Shown here: positions 51,258-61,117 of the stretch, piece by piece
Numbering within the stretch: position 1 is the stretch's first letter
How the letters are laid out: each line of letters starts with the position of its first letter
NCBI RefSeq assembly: GCF_001971705.1
Contig: NZ_CP019327.1
Location: forward strand, 2,790,001 to 2,854,000
Origin: Natronorubrum daqingense
Lineage (GTDB): Archaea > Halobacteriota > Halobacteria > Halobacteriales > Natrialbaceae
Direction: 5' to 3'
Length of the DNA: 64,000 nt
Notes under the pieces: generated by a model
Told to the model about the DNA's origin: nothing
What the model saw: only the letters and a program-made list of their open reading frames with translations
The model's database searches: none
Position numbers and translations under genes: made by a program

Positions 51258-52172
51258 ATGACGAAAGTTAGCGTGGTCGGCGCGGCTGGAACGGTTGGAG
51301 CCGCAGCGGGCTACAACATCGCACTTCGAGATATCGCCGACGAACTCGTCTTCGTGGACATTCCGGATCAAGAGGACACGACGGTCGGACAGGCTGCGGA
51401 CACCAACCACGGTGCAGCCTACGACTCGAACACGACGATCCGTCAGGGAGGCTACGAGGACACCGAGGGCTCGGACGTCGTCGTCATCACGGCCGGCATC
51501 CCCCGCCAGCCCGGCCAGACGCGAATCGACCTCGCGGGCGACAACGCCCCGATCATGGAGGATATCGGCTCCTCCATCGCGGAGTACAACGACGACTTCA
51601 TCACCGTCACGACCTCGAACCCCGTCGACCTGCTCAACCGCCACCTCTACGAGGTCGGCGACCGCGCACGCGAGCAGGTGGTCGGCTTCGGCGGCCGACT
51701 CGACTCCGCGCGATTCCGCTACGTCATCTCCCAGCGCTACGACGCCCCCGTCCAGAACGTCGACGCGACCATCCTCGGCGAGCACGGCGACGCCCAGGTT
51801 CCCGTCTTCTCGAAGGTCCGCGTCGACGGCCAGGACCGCGAGTTCGACGAGAACGAGAAAGAAGAACTGCTCGAGGAACTCCAGACCTCCGCGATGAACG
51901 TCATCGAAAAGAAAGGCGCGACGCAGTGGGGGCCAGCGACCGGCGTCGGACACACCGTCGAGGCCATCCTGCGCGACACCGGCGAAGTGCTTCCGTGCAG
52001 CGTCCCCCTCGAGGGCGAGTTCGGCCACGAGGGCACCGCATTCGGCGTCCCGGCCAAACTCGGCTCCGACGGCGTCGAAGAAATCGTCGAGTGGGAGCTC
52101 TCGGAGTTCGAGCGCGACCAGCTCGGCGAAGCCGCCGAGAAGCTCTCGGATCAGTACAACAAAATCTCGTAA
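51258..52172 (+). CDS. mdh: Malate dehydrogenase, LDH-like type
   Basis: 304 residues. The NAD-binding loop is [15 protein letters not shown]; the substrate loop carries Arg in [14 protein letters not shown], and the catalytic His is in [11 protein letters not shown]. The Arg in the loop indicates dicarboxylate (malate) rather than lactate. It interconverts malate and oxaloacetate in the citric acid cycle. The very acidic surface (many Asp/Glu on helices) is the known halophilic adaptation of this enzyme. Confidence 0.95.
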   Translation: MTKVSVVGAAGTVGAAAGYNIALRDIADELVFVDIPDQEDTTVGQAADTNHGAAYDSNTTIRQGGYEDTEGSDVVVITAGIPRQPGQTRIDLAGDNAPIMEDIGSSIAEYNDDFITVTTSNPVDLLNRHLYEVGDRAREQVVGFGGRLDSARFRYVISQRYDAPVQNVDATILGEHGDAQVPVFSKVRVDGQDREFDENEKEELLEELQTSAMNVIEKKGATQWGPATGVGHTVEAILRDTGEVLPCSVPLEGEFGHEGTAFGVPAKLGSDGVEEIVEWELSEFERDQLGEAAEKLSDQYNKIS

Positions 52173-52248
52173 CGACGTCGCGACCGACGCTCGTTTTTTC
52201 GCCGCACGCTCGAGTCACCGACTGCGCCGACGAGTGAGAACGCTGCGT

Positions 52249-52494
52249 TCAGGGAATCAACTGCTCGCCGTCGTCGTCGTAGATCCTGATCGCGTCGACC
52301 GGGCAGGTCCGAGCCGCGAACTTTGCGTCGAGTTCCGCACCTTCGGGGACCTCGCGGACGAAGATGCCCTCTTCGATCTCCTCGCTGTCCTCGAGAATCG
52401 CTTTGCCTTTCGTCTTATCCTCTTCGAAGGCGTCCCACTCGGCGACGCACTGATACATCCCGATACAGGTTTCCTCGTCGAATTCGACTTTCAT
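52249..52494 (-). CDS. Small ferredoxin with three cysteines
   Basis: 81 residues from the ATG at 52494. ETCIGMYQCVAEWDAF and later AARTCPVDAIRIYDD match a single-cluster ferredoxin in which one cysteine of the usual four is missing (C-x5-C ... C-P). This suggests a [3Fe-4S] cluster or a [4Fe-4S] cluster with a non-Cys ligand. It could serve as a one-electron carrier for an oxidoreductase. It is convergent with mdh. Confidence 0.88.
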   Translation of the reverse strand: MKVEFDEETCIGMYQCVAEWDAFEEDKTKGKAILEDSEEIEEGIFVREVPEGAELDAKFAARTCPVDAIRIYDDDGEQLIP

Positions 52495-52585
52495 GAGCGA
52501 TGGTTGGACCGATCGTCGTAAATCGTTAGCGGTCCGCGAGAAACTCTTCTCGTGATCTCTCTGCACCTGGAAACGATATATCGAC

Positions 52586-53170
52586 TTATCGACGGACGTA
52601 GTAGACGACGATTCCTGGAACGGTCATGATCGCGAACACGGAGAACAGCGTGAGTTCATACCCGAAAACCACGTGCGAGTCGTCCAGTGAGTCGGTCCAC
52701 GCACCGGCCGCGAGCAGCGTCGTGCCGTAACACCCCGAGGCCAGTCCCCGCGGCCCGCCGACGACCGAGAGCAGTCGTCCCCAGCGCGACGGTTCAATCC
52801 ACGGCATCGCGCCGTAGACCGTCGATCCTACCCGGCGGAAGACGCCGCCGACTGCGGGAAGCGCCACCAGTGCCGGGAGTCCGATCCCGAACCCGAACGT
52901 TCCGAGAAGACCGTATCCCGCCGCGCGTTTGAGTTTGCCGAGTAGGTACCGGACGAACGCCACCGCGACGGCCGCGCCGACCAGCACGAGGCAGGCCTCG
53001 AGCACCGTGATCGACGTTCCAAGCGCCTCGAGTCGACGGTCGAGCGTCCCGGTGAACATCCCGAGCGTGAGCACGACGAGTGCCGTCCCCACGAGGAGTT
53101 TGCCGCTTCGACCGCGGGGCTTCTTCGTCCGCAGCGGCGACGACTCGAGCGCGCGGGCGAGTGTCGACAT
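52586..53170 (-). CDS. Membrane protein of unknown function
   Basis: 194 residues. After a basic N-terminal segment there are about five hydrophobic helices ([71 protein letters not shown] and [17 protein letters not shown]). No family motif is recognised. It is divergent from hel308. Confidence 0.75.
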   Translation of the reverse strand: MSTLARALESSPLRTKKPRGRSGKLLVGTALVVLTLGMFTGTLDRRLEALGTSITVLEACLVLVGAAVAVAFVRYLLGKLKRAAGYGLLGTFGFGIGLPALVALPAVGGVFRRVGSTVYGAMPWIEPSRWGRLLSVVGGPRGLASGCYGTTLLAAGAWTDSLDDSHVVFGYELTLFSVFAIMTVPGIVVYYVRR

Positions 53171-53286
53171 GCGTGAGTGTCAACTCGAATGGGACAAAAA
53201 CACCGCGACTCGTCGGCGTCACGGGTGGACCGACGGACGGGCCTCGAGACGACAGTTTAAACCACGGGACGCGCCAAAGACGGGTA

Positions 53287-55638
53287 ATGAATCTCGAGGA
53301 GCTGACGGGGCTCCCATCCGGTGCCACGGACCACTTCCGGCAGGAGGGCATCGAGGAGCTCTACCCGCCACAGGCTGAGGCGGTCGACGCCGGCGCGACC
53401 GACGGCGAGAACCTCGTCGCCGCCGTGCCGACCGCCAGCGGGAAAACCATGATCGCCGCGCTCTCGATGCTCTCGGCGGTCGAACGCGGCGGGAAAGCGC
53501 TGTACATCGTCCCGTTGCGAGCGCTCGCCAGCGAAAAACGAGCCGAGTTCGAAGCGTACGAACAGTTTGGCATCACGACCGGCGTCACGACGGGCAACTA
53601 CGAGAGCACCGACGACTGGCTCGCGACGAAGGATATCATCGTTGCGACGAGCGAAAAGGTCGACTCGCTCGTCCGAAACGGGGCCGGCTGGCTCTCAGAA
53701 CTCACCTGCGTCGTCAGCGACGAAGTCCACCTGATCGACGACCGAAATCGGGGGCCCACCCTCGAGGTGACCCTCGCGAAGCTCCAGCAGCTCAATCCCG
53801 CGATGCAAACCGTCGCGCTCTCCGCAACCGTCGGGAACGCCGACGAAATCGCCGACTGGCTCGACGCCTCCCTCGTCGACAGCGACTGGCGACCGATCGA
53901 TCTGGAGATGGGCGTCCACTACGGCAACGCGCTGAACTTCGACGACGGCTCGACGCGAGAGGTTCCCGTCGAGGGCAGCGAAAAGCAAGAAGCCGCGCTC
54001 GTCCGGGACATCCTTCAAGAAGGAGGCTCCTCGCTCGTCTTCGTCAGCTCTCGGCGCAACGCCGAGGCCGCCGCGGGCAGATTAGGCGGCGTCTCGAGTC
54101 CGGAACTATCGGGCGAAGAGCGCACCGAACTGGCCGAACTCGCCGCGGAGATTCGCGACGACAGCGACACCGAGACGAGCAAGGATCTGGCCGACTGCGT
54201 CGAGCGCGGCGCAGCGTTTCACCACGCTGGGCTTTCGAGTACCCAACGCTCGCTCGTCGAGGACGCCTTTCGCGACCGGCTGTTGAAAGTCATCTCGGCG
54301 ACCCCGACGCTCGCAGCGGGGGTGAACACGCCCGCTCGGCGCGTGATCGTCCGCGACTGGCGACGGTTCGACCCGAGTGCGGGCGGAATGGCTCCGCTGG
54401 ACGTCCTCGAGGTCCACCAGATGATGGGACGAGCCGGACGTCCCGGTCTCGACCCCTACGGCGAGGCCGTCTTGCTCGCGAAGAGTCACGACGAAAGTCA
54501 AGAACTGTTCGACCGCTACATCTGGGCAGATCCGGAGGCCGTCCGGTCGAAACTCGCGGCCGAACCTGCACTCCGGACGCACGTCCTCGCCACCATCGCC
54601 TCCGGCTTCGCGCGAACCCGGGGCGGACTCCTCGAGTTCCTCGAGGCAACGCTGTACGCGAGTCAGTCGAGCGAAGCCGGGCGACTCGAGAGCGTCACCG
54701 ACGAGGTATTGAGCTACCTCGAGCGAAACGACTTCATCGAACGGGATGGCGAAACTGAACAGACGAACGACGACGCCGGAGCGTTCACCTCGGCGGCCGA
54801 CCTCGCGGACCGACAGCGCTCGAAGAACGAACAGGCGCTCGAGGCGACCAGCCTCGGCCACACCGTCTCGCGGCTCTACCTCGATCCGATGAGTGCGGCG
54901 GAGATCGTCCACGGCCTCGAGGGAGCCGAGGAACGACCGACGGCACTCGGTCTCTACCAGCTCGTCTCGCGAACGCCCGACATGTACGAACTCTACTTGC
55001 GCTCGGGAGAGGACGAGAAATTCGGCGAACTGTTCTACGAACGCGAGCGCGAACTGCTCGGTGACGCGCCGAGCGAGTTCGAGGAGGGGCGCTTCGAGGA
55101 CTGGCTGGCAGCCCTCAAAACGGGAACGCTACTCGAGGACTGGGCTGAGGAAGCCGACGAGGAGACGATCACCGAACGGTACAAGATCGGACCCGGCGAC
55201 CTCCGCGGCAAGGTCGACACCGCCGAGTGGCTGTTGGGTGCCGCCGAGTCCCTGGCCGCCGAAATCGACAGCGAATGGACCGTCGCCGTCCGCGAAGCCC
55301 GCGCACGCGTCGAACACGGCGTCGGCGAGGAGTTGCTCGAACTCGTTTCGGTCGGCGGCGTCGGCCGAAAACGTGCTCGACGACTCTATGCAGCCGGAAT
55401 CGAGGAACCCGCCGACCTCCGAAGCGCCGAGAAGAGCGTCGTCCTCGGAGCACTAAAAGGCGAGAAGACGGCCGAGAACATCCTCGAGAACGCCGGTCGA
55501 GAGGACCCGTCGATGGACGGCGTCGAACCGGCTAGTAGAGACGCGAGTCCGACGAGCGGCGAGTCGAACGTCAGTGCAAGCGACGAACCGAACGGAGAAA
55601 CCGCGGACGACAACCAATCCAGTCTGGGTGATTTCTAG
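53287..55638 (+). CDS. hel308: Hel308 DNA helicase
   Basis: 783 residues from the ATG at 53287; the frame is open further upstream over the divergent gene but does not look coding. Motif [12 protein letters not shown], Ia [11 protein letters not shown], motif [10 protein letters not shown], motif [19 protein letters not shown], a winged-helix and a ratchet domain are present, and a C-terminal helix-hairpin-helix ([20 protein letters not shown]). It is a ski2-like 3'-5' helicase acting at stalled forks. The acidic tail ends NQSSLGDF, a likely PCNA-interacting peptide. The next gene starts 1 bp before its stop ends. Confidence 0.95.
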   Translation: MNLEELTGLPSGATDHFRQEGIEELYPPQAEAVDAGATDGENLVAAVPTASGKTMIAALSMLSAVERGGKALYIVPLRALASEKRAEFEAYEQFGITTGVTTGNYESTDDWLATKDIIVATSEKVDSLVRNGAGWLSELTCVVSDEVHLIDDRNRGPTLEVTLAKLQQLNPAMQTVALSATVGNADEIADWLDASLVDSDWRPIDLEMGVHYGNALNFDDGSTREVPVEGSEKQEAALVRDILQEGGSSLVFVSSRRNAEAAAGRLGGVSSPELSGEERTELAELAAEIRDDSDTETSKDLADCVERGAAFHHAGLSSTQRSLVEDAFRDRLLKVISATPTLAAGVNTPARRVIVRDWRRFDPSAGGMAPLDVLEVHQMMGRAGRPGLDPYGEAVLLAKSHDESQELFDRYIWADPEAVRSKLAAEPALRTHVLATIASGFARTRGGLLEFLEATLYASQSSEAGRLESVTDEVLSYLERNDFIERDGETEQTNDDAGAFTSAADLADRQRSKNEQALEATSLGHTVSRLYLDPMSAAEIVHGLEGAEERPTALGLYQLVSRTPDMYELYLRSGEDEKFGELFYERERELLGDAPSEFEEGRFEDWLAALKTGTLLEDWAEEADEETITERYKIGPGDLRGKVDTAEWLLGAAESLAAEIDSEWTVAVREARARVEHGVGEELLELVSVGGVGRKRARRLYAAGIEEPADLRSAEKSVVLGALKGEKTAENILENAGREDPSMDGVEPASRDASPTSGESNVSASDEPNGETADDNQSSLGDF

Positions 55639-56186
55639 TGGAACTCCTCGAGTGTACACTGACGGTCGACGATCTCGACGAGTTCGTCGCCCAACTCGGC
55701 CGAATCGGTGACCGCCACGACGTGACGATTCAGGCCTTCGACGCACGTTACGTCGTCGACCGCTCACACCTCGAGTGCGCCCGAAAACTGGCAGACCGGG
55801 CCATCGCTCGCGAGGAGAACATCGCCAGAGATCGAGCCGTCGAAGTCCTGCTCTACGCCGCCGGTCGACGACAGATCAATCGCGCACTCGAAATGGGAAT
55901 CAACGTCGGCGAAACGGACGCCATCGTCCTGATCGACGCCGATTCCAGTGGAAATGAAGGGGGTCACAAGGGTGGAACTGCTGAGACACTCGAACGCGAG
56001 GCGGCCACCCGACGAGAACTGGTGAAATTGGACGCCATCGAACCGACTGAATCGATACTCGAGGCTGTCGACACGGAAGCAATCTGTTCGTTTTACGACG
56101 TTACTGACACCGAGCAAGCAGCAACCGATGCGTCGCTTTCGGACCTCGTCCGCGAACGCGTGGCCTTACTCGAGGTCGAAAAGTGA
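55638..56186 (+). CDS. cgi121: KEOPS complex subunit Cgi121
   Basis: 182 residues, GTG start overlapping the hel308 stop. ECTLTVDDLDEFVAQLGRIG, FDARYVVDRSHLECARKLAD, and AREENIARDRAVEVLLYAAG with RQINRALEMGINVGETDAIVLI are the Cgi121 fold, the KEOPS subunit that helps place tRNA for the N6-threonylcarbamoyl modification of A37. A short insertion (DSSGNEGGHKGGTAETLERE) after the IVLIDA strand contains an ORB-like motif. Confidence 0.93.
   Translation: MELLECTLTVDDLDEFVAQLGRIGDRHDVTIQAFDARYVVDRSHLECARKLADRAIAREENIARDRAVEVLLYAAGRRQINRALEMGINVGETDAIVLIDADSSGNEGGHKGGTAETLEREAATRRELVKLDAIEPTESILEAVDTEAICSFYDVTDTEQAATDASLSDLVRERVALLEVEK
55943..55964 (+). repeat. ORB-like 22-mer inside cgi121
   Basis: Identical over 22 bases to 42936-42957 in hef (TTCCAGTGGAAATGAAGGGG plus GT) and read in the same frame, again giving SSGNEGG, here in a loop insertion of Cgi121. 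Confidence 0.7.
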
Positions 56187-56334
56187 GTGCGAGAGAGGTC
56201 TGAGAAAGGAGCGAAGCGAGGACCTGCGGTCCGCCCCCCTAACCCGGGCGAGGGGTGTTCGATCGCGCCACTGTGGCGACTTCGTACTCGCGAAGGGACA
56301 GTATTCTCTTGACCGTCCCCGCCGTATACTCGGT

Positions 56335-57690
56335 ATGACCACCCTCGAGGAGCCACTCGAAATCGGCGGCGTGACGGTTCCCAACCGGCTCTATCGCGCT
56401 CCGTTGCTCGAGTGTGCGGGTAACGGTTCGGAAGCGGTCGATACCCTGATCGACGACCTCGAGCCGGCCGCCGAGTCGGGCGTCGGTCTCATCTGCCAAG
56501 GAGCGACCATCGTACGCGGCGACGGCGGCTGTGCTGCGCCCGGAATGACCCGCGTTCACGACCCCGACTTCGTCTCGAAACTCGCTCGGCTAACCGATCG
56601 AATTCACGACCACGGCAGCCGAATTTTCTTGCAACTCGAGCACGGCGGCCTGCGAAGCATGGAAACCTGGCACGCTGCATATCGTCGAGAGAACCCGAAT
56701 CTCGAGCAGCTCGCAGTTTCACGGCCGCCCTGGCAGTTACGACTGCTCGATCGGCTCGGATTTCTGAACTACGACCCGCACGTGCTCTCGACCGACGAGG
56801 TGTACGAACTCGCCGCGGATTTTGGTCGCTGTGCAGCGTCCGCTGTCGACGCCGGCTACGACGGCATTCATCTCGCCGGGGCCAACATGGGAATCGTCCA
56901 GCAGTTCCTCTCGCCGTTTTACAACCGACGCGAAGACGAGTTCGGTGGCGATCCCGAATCGAGACTCGAGTTTCTCGCCGTCGTCCACGACGAGATTCGC
57001 GACCGGGCCGGAGACGTTCCACTGATCACTAAGGTGCCGGCCGAAACGGCCGCACCGCCCTCACCCGTCGTGCGTCGAAAACTCTCCCTCGGAGATGGGG
57101 TCGAAATCGCGAGGCGACTCGAGCGAATCGGCTACGACGGCGTCGTGCCGGTGCAAGCCTCCGTCGTCTGGGATATGAGCATCGTTCGCGGGGAGTATCC
57201 CGACCGAGCGTGGGCGAACGAACAGTTACGCGAGGGGTACGACGAGGCCTTCGGCGGTGCACACCGACGGCGTCTCGTCGCCGGCGCAAACTGGATTCAG
57301 TCGCGACAGTACGACTTCGAGTCCGCGTGGAACGAACCGTTCTGTCGGCGCGTTCGAGAACGGGTCTCGATTCCAGTGCTGGCGGAGGGTGGCGTTCGCG
57401 AACGTGCGGAAATGGATCGGTTACTCGGTGAGACGGCGGACGCCGAGGCGGCGGCTTGCGACATGGTCGGTATGGCCCGTCCGTTTTACGCCGAGCCAAA
57501 ACTCGGGGCGCGATTGCTCGAGTCCGCGGCCGCTAGTAGGGAAAAATCACCACAAGTGCTCTGTGAAAGCTGTAACAACTGCACCGTTCCGCAGGTAACC
57601 GGCGCGCCGGGAATCTGCCGGACGCCATCCGTACTGCGAGAGCGCGGTGAACTCGAGCGAGACGGGGCCTACGAACGTGACGACGTGTAA
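56335..57690 (+). CDS. Old yellow enzyme family NADH:flavin oxidoreductase
   Basis: 451 residues from the ATG at 56335. A TIM-barrel OYE domain: LEIGGVTVPNRLYRAPLLEC, then HGSRIFLQLEHGGL, AGYDGIHLAGANMGIVQQFLSPFYNRREDEFGG, and the FMN-phosphate region near PVLAEGGVRE and GMARPFYAEP. It ends with a Cys set LCESCNNCTV and GICRTPS, the 4Fe-4S binding signature of 2,4-dienoyl-CoA reductase-like members. The fusion to a second FAD/NAD domain usual in that branch is absent, so the partner is unknown. Confidence 0.92.
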   Translation: MTTLEEPLEIGGVTVPNRLYRAPLLECAGNGSEAVDTLIDDLEPAAESGVGLICQGATIVRGDGGCAAPGMTRVHDPDFVSKLARLTDRIHDHGSRIFLQLEHGGLRSMETWHAAYRRENPNLEQLAVSRPPWQLRLLDRLGFLNYDPHVLSTDEVYELAADFGRCAASAVDAGYDGIHLAGANMGIVQQFLSPFYNRREDEFGGDPESRLEFLAVVHDEIRDRAGDVPLITKVPAETAAPPSPVVRRKLSLGDGVEIARRLERIGYDGVVPVQASVVWDMSIVRGEYPDRAWANEQLREGYDEAFGGAHRRRLVAGANWIQSRQYDFESAWNEPFCRRVRERVSIPVLAEGGVRERAEMDRLLGETADAEAAACDMVGMARPFYAEPKLGARLLESAAASREKSPQVLCESCNNCTVPQVTGAPGICRTPSVLRERGELERDGAYERDDV

Positions 57691-57759
57691 TCGGCTGTCG
57701 GGCCCGAATCAGTGTGCAGCGATTCTCGAGTGTGAGTAGCGTTATGGGCCGCCTATCGA

Positions 57760-57781
57760 ACCCCTTCGTTTCAACTGGAGA
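57760..57781 (-). repeat. ORB-like motif near tRNA-Gln
   Basis: Read on the minus strand: TCTCCAGTTGAAACGAAGGG plus GT, close to the other ORB-like copies and identical in the AAACGAAGGGG core to the one at 62762. It is intergenic, 49 bp past the 3' end of tRNA-Gln. Confidence 0.55.
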
Positions 57782-57829
57782 CGGACCGACGGCTGGGCGA
57801 TGAGCCTCGAGACGAAGAACCGAGAAGAG

Positions 57830-57902
57830 TAGTCCATCCTGGATTCGAACCAGGGTCTCGAGCCCCAGAAGCTCGAAGGATTGGCCACTACCCTAATGGA
57901 CT
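57830..57902 (-). tRNA. tRNA-Gln (anticodon CTG)
   Basis: Cloverleaf on the minus strand. Acceptor AGTCCAT pairs with ATGGACT (7 bp). The D stem is GGGT/ATCC. The anticodon stem CGAGC/GCTCG has loop TTCTGGG (anticodon CTG, reading CAG). The T arm CCTGG-TTCGAAT-CCAGG is perfect. The discriminator at 57830 is A. CCA is not encoded and no intron is seen. It reads Gln codons. Confidence 0.93.
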
Positions 57903-57994
57903 GATATGTCCCCGTTGGGCGTTTTCACCAACGGTGTGTCCTGTAGTAGATGAGTCCCGTATTAGAGTGTTACGAACTGGGATACGTCTGTGGA

Positions 57995-58828
57995 TTACTC
58001 AGTTGTATGCTTGTAGTGTTCGATTCGGTGGCAGTTAGCACAAAGGACGACACACCGTTCGATTTCGGTGCGGATTCGTTGTTTCGATCGGTTCGCAGCG
58101 ACGAGGGCCGCGACAGTAGCACGCTTATTGCCCGAGTTGTGGTGGTAATCGAGACAAGCTGGATCATCTTCGACACATCGCTTACAACCACCAGAGATGT
58201 GCTTTTGAGAATGGACCCACCGTTGGAGTGGACGGGTTAGAGTGCGAAAATGTTCTTTTCGATGGCAGTTTGCGCAGAGTACGACACATTTTGTTATTTC
58301 AGCGCGAAGTGCATCTTTCCCGTAACCAAATGTAACCATCCGGCCCACGGCCATCGTTTTTGAGTCTGGATTGCGATGATGAAAGTCGAGACACCCAACG
58401 TGGTCGATAGGGCATCGTGAACAACGCTGTTTTTGATCGTTGAGCCACGCTCGGAGCCGACGGCGGCGGCGTAATGTCCGTTCGGTATTCCACTCGGTAT
58501 TTCGATAGTGCCACCGTTGATCGACGGTCAACGCTTCCCAAGACATTCCCTCGGGAAGGTCGACATCGTCGGGCTTCGGGCTCACACGGGAACCTCTCGA
58601 GTACGACGTTGCTAGCCCGGCACGTTCTTTCGCATTATTCCAACCACCGCACGTTCGAATGATCGTTGCAGAGGCTGGGGTCATTCCTAGTTCTTCGTAC
58701 TGCGCTTTCGTCGGTGAACAACCGAGTTCCTCGGCAGCATCTCGGAGAGCGTCCAGGCACTCCGCTTGCGTAGTCACACACAGATTCGCTGCGGAATCTG
58801 ATATAAATCCTCTCACTGGACTCGACAA
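57995..58828 (-). CDS. Tandem HNH homing-endonuclease-like protein
   Basis: 277 residues. The N-terminus has an HNH-associated repeat (ECLDALRDAAEELGCSPTKA, then GGWNNAKERAGL). Two HNH zinc-type nuclease modules follow: CSRCPIDHVGCLDFHHRNPD with KCVVLCANCHRKEH, and CKRCVEDDPACLDYHHNSGN with ERCVVLCANCHRIEH. Both keep the paired Cys and His residues. Codon use and G+C are lower than the neighbours and CTAG occurs three times just here, indicating recent acquisition. It is a free-standing gene beside tRNA-Gln on the same strand. Confidence 0.88.
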   Translation of the reverse strand: MSSPVRGFISDSAANLCVTTQAECLDALRDAAEELGCSPTKAQYEELGMTPASATIIRTCGGWNNAKERAGLATSYSRGSRVSPKPDDVDLPEGMSWEALTVDQRWHYRNTEWNTERTLRRRRRLRAWLNDQKQRCSRCPIDHVGCLDFHHRNPDSKTMAVGRMVTFGYGKDALRAEITKCVVLCANCHRKEHFRTLTRPLQRWVHSQKHISGGCKRCVEDDPACLDYHHNSGNKRATVAALVAANRSKQRIRTEIERCVVLCANCHRIEHYKHTTE

Positions 58829-58892
58829 CGCTATCGAATACGACTAGCAGTAAACCGACATTCATTTTCCTCTCACCCGCACACCTTCTCGC

Positions 58893-59483
58893 ATGTACAT
58901 CGGACGATTCGTCGTCGTCGGTCCCGACGTCGGTGCCTACCGCGTCTCATCACGATCCTTCCCGAACCGGGAGATTTCGACTCGAGACGACGCGCTCACT
59001 GTCGGTCCCACGGCGGACGCACCCGAAACGGACAACCCGTACGTCTCGTATAACTGCCTCCGACTCGTCGACACCCCGACGGGCGAGACGGCCGCGTTCG
59101 GAAACGGCTCGCACGTCGACCCCATCGCGGAGAAACTCGAGTTAGGCTATCCCGCTCGAGACGCCCTCGCGGAGAGTCTCCTGGCACTCGACTACGAGAA
59201 AGACGACTACGACACGCCCCGAATCGGGGCGACGATCGGTGCCGACGGCGAAGCGCTGATCGGAACGGTCCGAAAAGACGCCCTGCTCGTCGAGACCGTC
59301 GAAGAGCCGACGCTCGTCGCGACGTACGAGAAGAACGCACCCGAATCGTTCGACTTCGAGGCGACCACCGCGACAGAAGCAGCAACCGACGCCTACGACC
59401 TCGAGTTCGAACACGCAGTCTGTGCAGCGGGCGTCGCCCGCACTGACGGCGGCTTCGAAACGGCACTCGAGAACGGCAACTGA
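58893..59483 (+). CDS. purO: IMP cyclohydrolase, archaeal PurO
   Basis: 196 residues. [20 protein letters not shown] and [40 protein letters not shown] and ALLAL-like segments match PurO, the archaeal enzyme that closes FAICAR to IMP in the last step of purine synthesis, replacing the bacterial PurH half. Signature residues around [11 protein letters not shown] and NGSHVDPI are intact. A single-gene unit in front of a phosphoesterase gene. Confidence 0.94.
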   Translation: MYIGRFVVVGPDVGAYRVSSRSFPNREISTRDDALTVGPTADAPETDNPYVSYNCLRLVDTPTGETAAFGNGSHVDPIAEKLELGYPARDALAESLLALDYEKDDYDTPRIGATIGADGEALIGTVRKDALLVETVEEPTLVATYEKNAPESFDFEATTATEAATDAYDLEFEHAVCAAGVARTDGGFETALENGN

Positions 59484-59646
59484 GTACGTACAGCCCTTTT
59501 TGCGGAACTGAACGTTCGACCTCCATCGTACTGGCTCGAACTGCCGATTTCGGGGTCAAATTACTGGGAGTGGGAGTAAGGCACGGCGAGTTCAATGGGC
59601 GTTCGCCCGGCGAACGTACAAACTGCTCAAGACCGTACACCCGGGT

Positions 59647-60315
59647 ATGAACGTCGGACTACTCTCCGACATCCACGGCAACCGGATCGCTCTCGAGGCG
59701 GTGCTCGAGGACATGCCGTCAGTCGATCGCCTGCTGTGTGCCGGTGACGTCGTCGGCTACAACTCGTGGCCGGCGGCCTGTGTCGACGTACTTCGCACGC
59801 GAGACGTGCCGACAGTGATGGGAAATCACGACGCCGCAGTCGTCGACGAGGCTCCGTTTCAGTTCAACGGAATGGCCCGCGCTGGCGTCGAACACGCGAC
59901 GGACCAGCTCTCCGATGATCAGTTGGGGTGGCTCGAATCGCTGCCGACCGAACGACTGGCGTGTGACGGACGAGTGAAACTCGTCCACGGCCATCCTGAC
60001 GACCCGAAGCGCTACACTCGCTACACCTATCCCAAGGAATTCTCGCCGGGGCTCCTCGAGGACGAAGACATCCTGGTTCTCGGCCACACGCACGTCCAGG
60101 GCGTCGAGCGCTTTCGCGAGGGAATCGTCGTCAATCCAGGCAGCGTTGGTCAACCGCGAGACGGAGATCCACGAGCGGCCTACGCGGTGCTTGACCTCGA
60201 TCACCTGACGGTCGACACGTACCGTGTGGAGTACGACATCGAATCGGTCCAGACGGCAGTTTCCGACGCCGATCTCCCGACGCGAATCGGGTCGCGACTC
60301 GAGCGCGGGAAGTAA
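59647..60315 (+). CDS. Metallophosphoesterase (YfcE/MJ0936-like)
   Basis: 222 residues. The five metal-binding motifs are present: SDIHGNRIAL (D-x-H), LCAGDVVGY (GD), MGNHDAA (GNHD), LVHGHPDD (GH) and LGHTHVQGV (GHxH). It is a cytosolic calcineurin-like phosphodiesterase; members of this branch hydrolyse small phosphodiesters, but the natural substrate is unknown. The C-terminal 25 residues are acidic and Arg-containing. Confidence 0.92.
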   Translation: MNVGLLSDIHGNRIALEAVLEDMPSVDRLLCAGDVVGYNSWPAACVDVLRTRDVPTVMGNHDAAVVDEAPFQFNGMARAGVEHATDQLSDDQLGWLESLPTERLACDGRVKLVHGHPDDPKRYTRYTYPKEFSPGLLEDEDILVLGHTHVQGVERFREGIVVNPGSVGQPRDGDPRAAYAVLDLDHLTVDTYRVEYDIESVQTAVSDADLPTRIGSRLERGK

Positions 60316-60375
60316 TTCGCTCGGGGCGCGGAAACGAACCCTTTTAGGTGATTTCGTCGGAACGGATGGATATGA

Positions 60376-60440
60376 ACACCACCGGCAAGAGTATTGAAAT
60401 CGGCTGGAACGACCACACTCGCGTCGACAGCCGGTGGTGT
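60376..60440. repeat. 11-bp inverted repeat in the cysE leader
   Basis: ACACCACCGGC (60376-60386) pairs exactly with GCCGGTGGTGT (60430-60440); spacer 43 nt. It lies 71-135 bp before the cysE start, in a leader that has no convincing gene. A short frame with one CxxC motif (60373-60530) overlaps it but overlaps cysE too and is not supported. Confidence 0.5.
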
Positions 60441-60510
60441 CACTCGTGCGGTCGAACGAACGTTCCCAGTGCACATCACACTCCAGCGACCGCGACCTCC
60501 CGGGAGGAAA

Positions 60511-61026
60511 ATGCTCAGCCGGCTTCGTGAAGACGTCCGCACGATGTGCGAGCGTGACCCGGCTGCAACCGGGTCCCTCGAGGTCGTCTGTTGTTATCCT
60601 GGGTTGCACGCCGTTTGGGCCCACCAGTTCGCCCACTGGCTCTGGACGCGCGACGTGCGAGTTCTCGCCAGGTTCCTCTCGCATCTCGTCCGCATAGTGA
60701 CCGGCGTCGAAATTCATCCCGGTGCGACGATCGGGCGACGCGTGACAATCGACCACGGAATGGGCGTCGTCATCGGCGAAACAGCCGAAATTGGTGATGA
60801 CGTACATCTTTACCACGGCGTTACGCTCGGGGGCGATCGGAACGAACCAGTCAAACGACACCCGACGGTCGAAGACGAGGTCCACATCGGGGCGAACGCG
60901 ACGTTACTCGGTGACATCACGATCGGTGAAGGTGCAGCCGTCGGTGCAGGCTCGGTCGTCACGAAAGACGTCGACGCGAACACGACCGTTGCCGGCGTTC
61001 CAGCCGAACGCGTCGACGAGGAGTAA
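60511..61026 (+). CDS. cysE: Serine O-acetyltransferase
   Basis: 171 residues from the ATG at 60511, preceded by GGGAGG at a Shine-Dalgarno-like distance. A helical N-terminus ([40 protein letters not shown]) is followed by a left-handed beta-helix of hexapeptide repeats: [40 protein letters not shown] and [20 protein letters not shown]. The catalytic His is in DHGMG or YHGVTLGG. The enzyme makes O-acetylserine for cysteine synthesis. It is the short form of the family. Confidence 0.93.
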   Translation: MLSRLREDVRTMCERDPAATGSLEVVCCYPGLHAVWAHQFAHWLWTRDVRVLARFLSHLVRIVTGVEIHPGATIGRRVTIDHGMGVVIGETAEIGDDVHLYHGVTLGGDRNEPVKRHPTVEDEVHIGANATLLGDITIGEGAAVGAGSVVTKDVDANTTVAGVPAERVDEE

Positions 61027-61117
61027 CCAAACGGCTCAGAGAGAAACAGCACTCGAGTACGCTGCACCCGAATAACAGACGACAGTCGCCTAACGCATCA
61101 ACCGACGGTACAGCGGG

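Noticed and set aside
60373-60530. 52-codon frame with one CxxC upstream of cysE
   Set aside because: It overlaps the cysE start, has only one Cys pair, and spans an inverted repeat; no other support.
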